A stretch of 64,000 nt of DNA from Thinopyrum elongatum (lineage: Eukaryota; Streptophyta; Magnoliopsida; Poales; Poaceae), in assembly GCA_011799875.1 (NCBI GenBank), contig CM022300.1, positions 231,642,903-231,706,902 on the forward strand, given 5' to 3'. Positions 57,801 through 64,000 of the stretch are shown piece after piece. How positions within the stretch are numbered: the first letter of the stretch is position 1; each line of letters begins with the position of its first letter. Position numbers and translations under genes: made by a program. A model generated the notes under the pieces. It searched no databases. It saw only the letters and a program-made list of their open reading frames with translations, and had not been told where the DNA came from.

Positions 57801-58872
57801 TATGTGGACTCGTGTGCGCCACCTCAAAAGAGTTACTTGCAGTCGTAGTTCAGGATAGCCACCGAGTCAAAGCTGGCTTGCTGTAGTTAAACCCCACCAT
57901 CCCTTTGTTGATAATGATGCATATGTAGTTAGATCTGATGTAAGTCTTGCTGGGTACATTTGTACTCACGTTTGCCTATTTTATGTTTTGCAGAGAGACT
58001 TCAGTCTCGCTAGTAGTTCCGCGTGGACTTCGACGTTTAGCTTGTTACCTCAGCTACGATCTTGTGCCCTCGGCAGGATCTGGTAGATAGTCGGGCTTCT
58101 CAGCCTTTTTCATTTGTAGATGTCTGTACTCAGACATGATAGGCTTCCGCATGTGCTTTGACTTGTATGCTCTGAATGTTGGGTCATGAGACCCATGTTT
58201 GTAATACTTGGCTCCTCGGAGCCTAATGAATAAATACTCTGAGTCGTAGAGTCTTGTTGTGATGCCATGTTGTATTTGCCCATATCCAGCATATTGTGTG
58301 TATGATTGAAATGGTTGGTATGTGTGGGATCCGACAACCTAGTTGTTTATCCTTGGTAGCCTCTCTTATGGGGAAATGTAGTCTAGTGCTTCCACTGAGC
58401 CTTGGTAGTCCGCTACAGCCCGGTTTACCGGAGTCCTGTTAGCTTGCTACTGCTCCGGAACACTTAGACTGGCCGGCATGTGTCCTTCCTCGATCCTGTG
58501 TCTGTCCCTTCGGGGAAACGTCACGCGGTGTCTTTCGGAGTCCTGTTAGCCTGCTACAGCCCGGATTCCTGGAGTCCTGCTAGCCCAGTTGCTACAGCCC
58601 GAATTCACTCGCTGATGACCGACACGTTCGTTGCTGGGTCATGTATGCCTGTCCCCGTAAGTTAGTGCCACTTTGGGTTCACGACTAGTCATGTCGGCCC
58701 GGGTTCTCTGTCATATGGATGCTAGCGACACTATCATATACGTGAGCCAAAAGGCGCAAACGGTCCCGGGCCATGGTAAGGCGACACCCGTGGTAATACC
58801 ATGCGTGAGGCCGCAAAGTGATATGAGGTGTTACCGGCTAGATCGATGTGACTTGGAATCGGGGTCCTGACA
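54874..58872 (+). repeat. 5' LTR of element F
   Basis: About 3999 bp from TGTCACATCC to GGGTCCTGACA. It includes a GC-rich part (55,330-56,060) in which open frames on both strands look like composition shadows. It is followed by only 10 bases of the PBS region before a duplication begins. Confidence 0.78.
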
Positions 58873-58882
58873 GCGTTGGTAT

Positions 58883-60526
58883 AACCCGAATAGGCGATAA
58901 ACCTGGACTAGAGACACGTGTGTTTAGTCAGGTCGTGGCCGACAGCCTCGCTGGGCTTCCGCTTGAAGGTTGCCACGTACATGTCGTGTAGCGGCGATAA
59001 GTGGTGAAAGCGTGTGTGAAGAAGTACACCCCTGCAGGGTATAAAACTATTCGAATAGCCGCGTCCGCGGTAAAGGACTACTTGGTTGCCTGTACAGTTC
59101 ATAGACAAGTGAAAGTGGATACCCTAAAATGCACAAGATAAGCGTGAGTGCTATGGATGGCATTCTCGTAGGGAGACGGGAACGGATCCATAGTGGTGTA
59201 TTGATATGGTGAATATGTGGACTCGTGTGCGCCACCTCAAAAGAGTTACTTGCAGTCGTAGTTCAGGATAGCCACCGAGTCAAAGCTGGCTTGCTGCAGT
59301 TAAACCCCACCATCCCTTTGTTGATAATGATGCATATGTAGTTAGATCTGATGTAAGTCTTGTTGGGTACATTTGTACTCACGTTTGCCTATTTTATGTT
59401 TTGCAGAGAGACTTCAGTCTCGCTAGTAGTTCCGCGTGGACTTCGACGTTTAGCTTGTTACCTCAGCTACGATCTTGTGCCCTCGGCAGGATCTGGTAGA
59501 TAGTCGGGCTTCTCAGCCTTTTTCATTTGTAGATGTCTGTACTCAGACATGATAGGCTTCCGCATGTGCTTTGACTTGTATGCTCTGAATGTTGGGTCAT
59601 GAGACCCATGTTTGTAATACTTGGCTCCTCGGAGCCTAATGAATAAATACTCTGAGTCGTAGAGTCTTGTTGTGATGCCATGTTGTATTTGCCCATATCC
59701 AGCATATTGTGTGTATGATTGAAATGCTTGGTATGTGTGGGATCCGACAACCTAGTTGTTTATCCTTGGTAGCCTCTCTTATGGGGAAATGTAGTCTGGT
59801 GCTTCCACTGAGCCTTGGTAGTCCGCTACAACCCGGTTTACCGGAGTCCTGTTAGCTTGCTACTGCTCCGGAACACTTAGACTGGCCGGCATGTGTCCTT
59901 CCTCGATCCTGTGTCTGTCCCTTCGGGGAAATGTCATGTCGGTGTACTAAGTATTGGGCCACTAGTACCCCTTACTTGTGCACGGGCAGTTGTAGCCGTC
60001 CTCGCGGCAAGGCTTGCCGGGATCAGCTCGAGGTCGATTCAAGTCATCAAGGAAATCGTCAAGTCAGAGATCTAAGGATCAGCAGATAAGCAAAGCTGGA
60101 AATCGAAGGCCAGCTTCCCCGGCAAGATCCTTGCCGGGATGGCCATGGAGCCCGGCAAGGCTCGGCGCCCGGCAAGCCTCGGTGTCTTTCGGAGTCCTGT
60201 TAGCCTGCTACAGCCCGGATTCCCGGAGTCCTGCTAGCCTAGTTGCTACAGCCCGAATTCACTCGCTGATGACCGACACGTTCGTTGCTGGGTCATGTAT
60301 GCATGTCCCTGTAAGTTAGTGCCACTTTGGGTTCACGACTAGTCATGTCGGCCCGGGTTCTCTGTCATATGGATGCTAGCGACACTATCATATACGTGAG
60401 CCAAAAGGCGTAAACGGTCCCGGGCCATGGTAAGGCGACACCCGTGGGAATACCGTGCGTGAGGCCGCAAAGTGATATGAGGTGTTACCGGCTAGATCGA
60501 TGTGACTTGGAATCGGGGTCCTGACA
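58883..60526 (+). repeat. Tandem duplication of the LTR 3' third in element F
   Basis: 57470-58882 (1413 bp: LTR 3' part plus gcgttggtat of the PBS region) is repeated from 58883. The second unit ends at the real LTR/PBS junction (60526) and carries an extra 241 bp (59939-60179). Differences between units are few, so the event is recent relative to the decay of F's pol. Confidence 0.9.
59939..60179. repeat. 241-bp insertion in the second duplicate unit
   Basis: Starts (tg)tcggtgtactaagtattggg, which looks like the 5' end of another LTR, and is flanked by cggtgt on both sides. It is rich in CCGGCAAG/CTTGCCGGG words as in D and E. Absent from the first unit (at 58526). Confidence 0.7.
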
Positions 60527-60530
60527 GCGT

Positions 60531-60543
60531 TGGTATCAGAGCC
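60531..60543 (+). other. Primer-binding site of element F
   Basis: tggtatcagagcc, initiator-Met tRNA type, four bases after the LTR end. A truncated decoy (ttggtat) follows the first LTR end at 58,876-58,882. Confidence 0.88.
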
Positions 60544-60544
60544 T

Positions 60545-63500
60545 GACTGCCTGTAGGATTACCAAGCCAAACTGGTCGAAGTCGAGTCTAGAAATGCTTT
60601 AGTTATATAAGGGAATTGACTGTGGAAGGGAACGTATGGCTCTTTTTACTCCTTTACCTTATGCCCTTCTGATCTGAGTCATCATCTTCTTTCCTACGTG
60701 GGTTAAGGAACTAGGCTTTCTCTTCTTTCTATCAGGATCACGTGTTACTAATCCGTAGACTTATAAGATTGCTGGATTCAAGTCTCAGTTTAGTTTCTAC
60801 TACTTCCGTATGTTCATAGCTAGCCTCAGAACCTTGATATTGTGATGTTAAGTGGTTATGCCACCAATTGCAGGATGTCTCAAATCTTTTGAGCATTTAC
60901 AGCCGTTATGCTGTCCGAGTCATCCCAGGTTTCTAAATAGTCTGATGCATTTGCAAATCGCTTCTTTCCGTTCTCGATGTTTCTTTGGGCCAGTTTAACC
61001 ACACCAATCAGTGAGTTGAGGTACTCTGTTGCCTCGACATATATGTTGGAGCTATTGTTATGACCCTAGGTGTCTTAGAGAACCACTCAGTAATCTAGCA
61101 ATGCTTTGTATCCTCCGTGTGATGATTCTGGCCATTATTCCCGAAAGCATCCCGTGATGCCATTTAGTTAGTAGGCATTCTATTTCTAGGTTCTTGAGCC
61201 CAAGATTCACTCTACTTACTTCCTGTTGTTAGTGTTCGCTAGTTCCTTTAGGATATTAGTAACCTTGCGACAGTCCTCGAGGTCCGTGGTATTTCGTTCT
61301 TCCAAATACCATGAACCATTAAGGCAGAAGTTCTTTGAACCAAAAAATCACAACCAGAGTGCTCTTGATGAGTTCTCCATTCTACATTGTGAATCTGCCA
61401 GTCCTACCTTTCTGCATGGATTATCTGGAAGAAATATGTTGAACTTGTTTGACATACTAAATCTATGCATCCGCAACTCAGAAAACCATATGTTCCTTTG
61501 AGTTGTCTCTCTTTAGTTGTATTCTGACCTCTGTCTATCAATTGATAGTCAGGACTAACTGTGCATTCGTGTTATCGATGCTTATTATTCTTGTGGTCCG
61601 TCAAGCCATTCTATTACGGAATGACTAGGAGAAACAAACTCCAGTACCTCATCCATATCTAGGATTGGGTCAAAGCGGTTGTATTCCGCAGATCAAAATG
61701 CCAATCCAGCTTTTGTTCTGTTCTACCCCGGAGTATTACCATCTTTATATCAAGAATATCATGGGAATTGCACACCATCCTATGAACTCTTGGTACAATG
61801 ATACTTCTCGCCATCATTATTCATTCCTCGGTCTCCATGTTAGTTGTAACCGGAATGCTGACAAGTGAACTGTGATGTGTCAAATCAATACTCCTAGCAA
61901 CTCTGTTGCTTGGTAGTTAATGGACATTAATATCATTCTTAGCGTGTTGGTTATCGAATCACTATTCTAGGATTGATCGTGCTATCTTGTCCTTATTTCT
62001 GGTGCACTCTTCGATCTTTGAGTTAGGATTGAATCCCTTGCTCTTCTGATCATGTCGTCTTGCCTTGAAAAGCAAGGATGTTCTCGAGCTTAATAACATA
62101 TCGGTGGTTCGTAATTTTCCGAATATCTTCTCGGAAGTATTACCAGGTTGTCACCTGACCGCTATGTTGAGTTCGTGATCAAGTTGGTTTTTCCATAAAC
62201 CACCCTTTCTCCAAGAATCTTTGTCGGATACCCTGAGCTAGTTGGTTAAGCTAAACAACAACTTGGAGAGTTGGAAGATAAAAGCTTGCCTAACTTAGTT
62301 CATTTAAAGGGATGTCTTGTGTTGTGTGTGTGTGTTGAAGAAAGATGATATCTTCATCAATTGGTCCTCGTATCAGTTGTTGGATCTATTGTCTTGTCAA
62401 ACTTTGATTTGAGTGTGGGTTATCGTCAAATCAAATCAGAACCAACGATGCTCATAATGTTGTCTTACTCGTGGTTGATCCCTCGAGCATACACCATTAT
62501 ATCTTTTGGTCTGATCAATGCTATCACCTTGTTCACATAGTTGTGGAATTCCATCTTCATGGGAACCTGGATGAATTGTTGTTGAGCCCATCGACAACAT
62601 CCTTATCTTGTCCATGATTCATGTCGAACATCTAAGTAGTGTTGGAAACTTTATAAGCATTGCCTTCATGTCCCGTTCATGAAGCATATGTTTGGATGAA
62701 AGAAGTGACTTCCTCTAGTTCATGTGCATTTGAAGCAAGTTGCCGCCGTGAATTCGAGAAAGCTTGTATTTTGCTTCCTTTGGAATCATCCCAAGTTAGC
62801 CATGCATGTGCGAAGCATTCTATGGTCTGATAGACTGATCATCTCCATTCCATATGTAATCCCTAGCACACCAAGCCACTGATTGATTTGTTCAAGGAGA
62901 AGAAGTTCCTTCATAAGAGCTAATCATATGACTTATGTATGGGTTTCACTCTCCGCAATGATGGTTCCCACCTGAACCCGGTAGTATTTTTATTGTAAGA
63001 CTACCATGTGGACATGCTTGTCTGGGACAACGTGTTCACATGTGTGTAGCAGAACAAGCTCATGTTTTGGAGCTTGCTATCGTAGTTCATTTCCCGAGAA
63101 TCCGCAATGTCATCTCGTCGGTTTGTGTTACAAATTTTCTTTCCAGAAATGACGTCTGAAATATCCCGTTACCAACCAGATTTGAATCTCAGGCAGATAT
63201 GATGGTTGGAACATCCCCAGCATTTGCATTTTGTTCCCAGCTTGCACCGTCTTTGTGCCAATCTCCCATGGGCTGCCCTTCTCAGCAGTTGCTGTTCGGG
63301 ATCATCTTCAAAAGTGGTCCTACCATGGGTCCCATCCATTTCCGATGATAAGCAAAAATCATCCATTGTGTTGCCTTCAACAAGGTAGTCCACATCATCC
63401 ATCCTAGTCCGAGTATGTCATTCTTTCGAACTCCTTCAAATGATCGTTTGTGAATGCCTTAGGCTGGTATAAAGAGTTTCAATGATCTCTGTATCAAAAG

Positions 63501-63931
63501 TAATCCTTTTTGCCACCTAAGGGAATAATTCTACGAGTCACCTCCTCGAAGGTGCCCTATGATGAAATCGTGGTAACTATCTCCTCGCTACTTTGAAACT
63601 GTTCATCATCTTATCTAAGCGTGGAATTGTTGCCTACCAAATTGAAACCCTTGTCTTCTACTTCCCTCCATCACCCGGATGTATGTGTTGTGTCTCAGCT
63701 CAAGAGATGCTCCAACATCTCATTCCATGAGTTGGTCATGACTCGCTTGATCTTTATGAAGATCAAATCCTATAGAGTTTTCCTCTCTTCCATCGTCATA
63801 GCTGGATGAAGATCTCGAAGGCAAAGATGCCAAGATCAACATGATGCAATGGACCATGAAGACTATGCTAGTTCCATGTCCCCTCTGTCTTCTTACCTCA
63901 CGTCTTGAATCTTGGGACGAGATTCTTGTTT
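60545..63931 (+). pseudogene. Decayed gag-pol of element F
   Basis: No frame longer than about 90 residues. RT traces: a DLRSGYHQIK-like stretch at 62,404-62,445, an MSFGL-NA-like stretch near 62,500-62,530, and a decayed FIDDIL-like site (reads IDNIL) near 62,590-62,612. An RNase H trace (ELA-IVHF-RI-like) lies near 63,066-63,115. The last bases before the PPT read LGTRFLFSGGE-like. The order fits chromovirus/Tekay-type Gypsy, with large deletions. Gag and integrase are not confidently located. Confidence 0.55.
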
Positions 63932-64000
63932 AGTGGGGGTGAGTTGTCACATCCCTAGCTTCTAGTACTGCCTAGTGTTTTGCATCTTGTTGCATCATGT
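63932..64000 (+). repeat. PPT and start of 3' LTR of element F
   Basis: agtgggggtgagt (63932-63944) is a purine tract; tgtcacatccctagcttc begins at 63945 and matches 54874 onward to the window end with few changes. Confidence 0.88.

Larger units (their letters stand above)
54874..64000 (+). mobile_element. Element F: Gypsy retrotransposon with about 4-kb LTR, extends past window
   Basis: TGTCACATCCCTAGCTTC starts at 54874 and again at 63945 just after a PPT, so the two are LTR starts and the element is plus-strand. The PBS (tggtatcagagcc) is at 60531. The internal region is only about 3.4 kb and heavily decayed. The left TSD would be CGCGT (54869-54873); the right one is outside. It inserted in the CACTA transposase gene. 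Confidence 0.85.

Overview
The window is intergenic, repeat-packed DNA from a grass of the wheat/barley tribe (Triticeae). The evidence is an Angela-lineage Copia LTR, several Triticeae-type Gypsy families with TG..CA LTRs, a CACTA (En/Spm) transposon with typical grass ORFs, a Tourist-like MITE, and matryoshka nesting with intact target-site duplications (TSDs). I found no host cellular gene, tRNA, rRNA or CRISPR. All coding sequence belongs to transposable elements and most of it is broken.

Layout. (1) Non-autonomous Gypsy element A (minus; 1-142 and 8473-14479, its other LTR lies left of the window) is split by Copia element Z (minus, 143-8472, TSD AAAAC). (2) A ends inside an LTR remnant of an Athila-like Gypsy element C (minus; 14480-15121 and 32940 to about 37040). 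(3) C is split by Tat-lineage Gypsy element D (minus, 15122-32939, TSD ATTAA). (4) D's reverse transcriptase is split by element B (minus, 21459-28557, TSD ACAGC, left copy ACACC), a relative of A. (5) From about 37040 to 54873 lie parts of a CACTA transposon G (minus): a broken ORF2 with a Ulp1-like C-terminus, a higher-order tandem repeat, and the C-terminus of a TNP2-type transposase. (6) G is split by Tat-lineage element E (plus, 42386-52227, TSD GGCGT), a relative of D, and by a MITE (53439-53719, TSD TTA). (7) From 54874 a plus-strand Gypsy element F with an LTR of about 4 kb runs to the window end. Its 5' LTR carries a 1.4-kb tandem duplication that includes the start of the primer-binding site.

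How the parts work together. D and E share one design: LTR, gag-protease-RT-RNase H-archaeal-type RNase H-integrase in the sense direction, then an intact antisense gene between pol and the 3' LTR. That gene has its own TATA box and encodes a protein of about 216-219 residues with an RG-rich N-terminus, a B3-like core and an acidic Ser/Asp tail. It is the only long recognisable domain ORF that is unbroken in both copies, while gag-pol carries many stops and E has lost RT. It is the strongest candidate here for an unusual, possibly functional system. Hand-counted LTR divergence is about 7% (D), 6% (E), about 3% (B) and about 2.7% (Z), consistent with B inserting after D.
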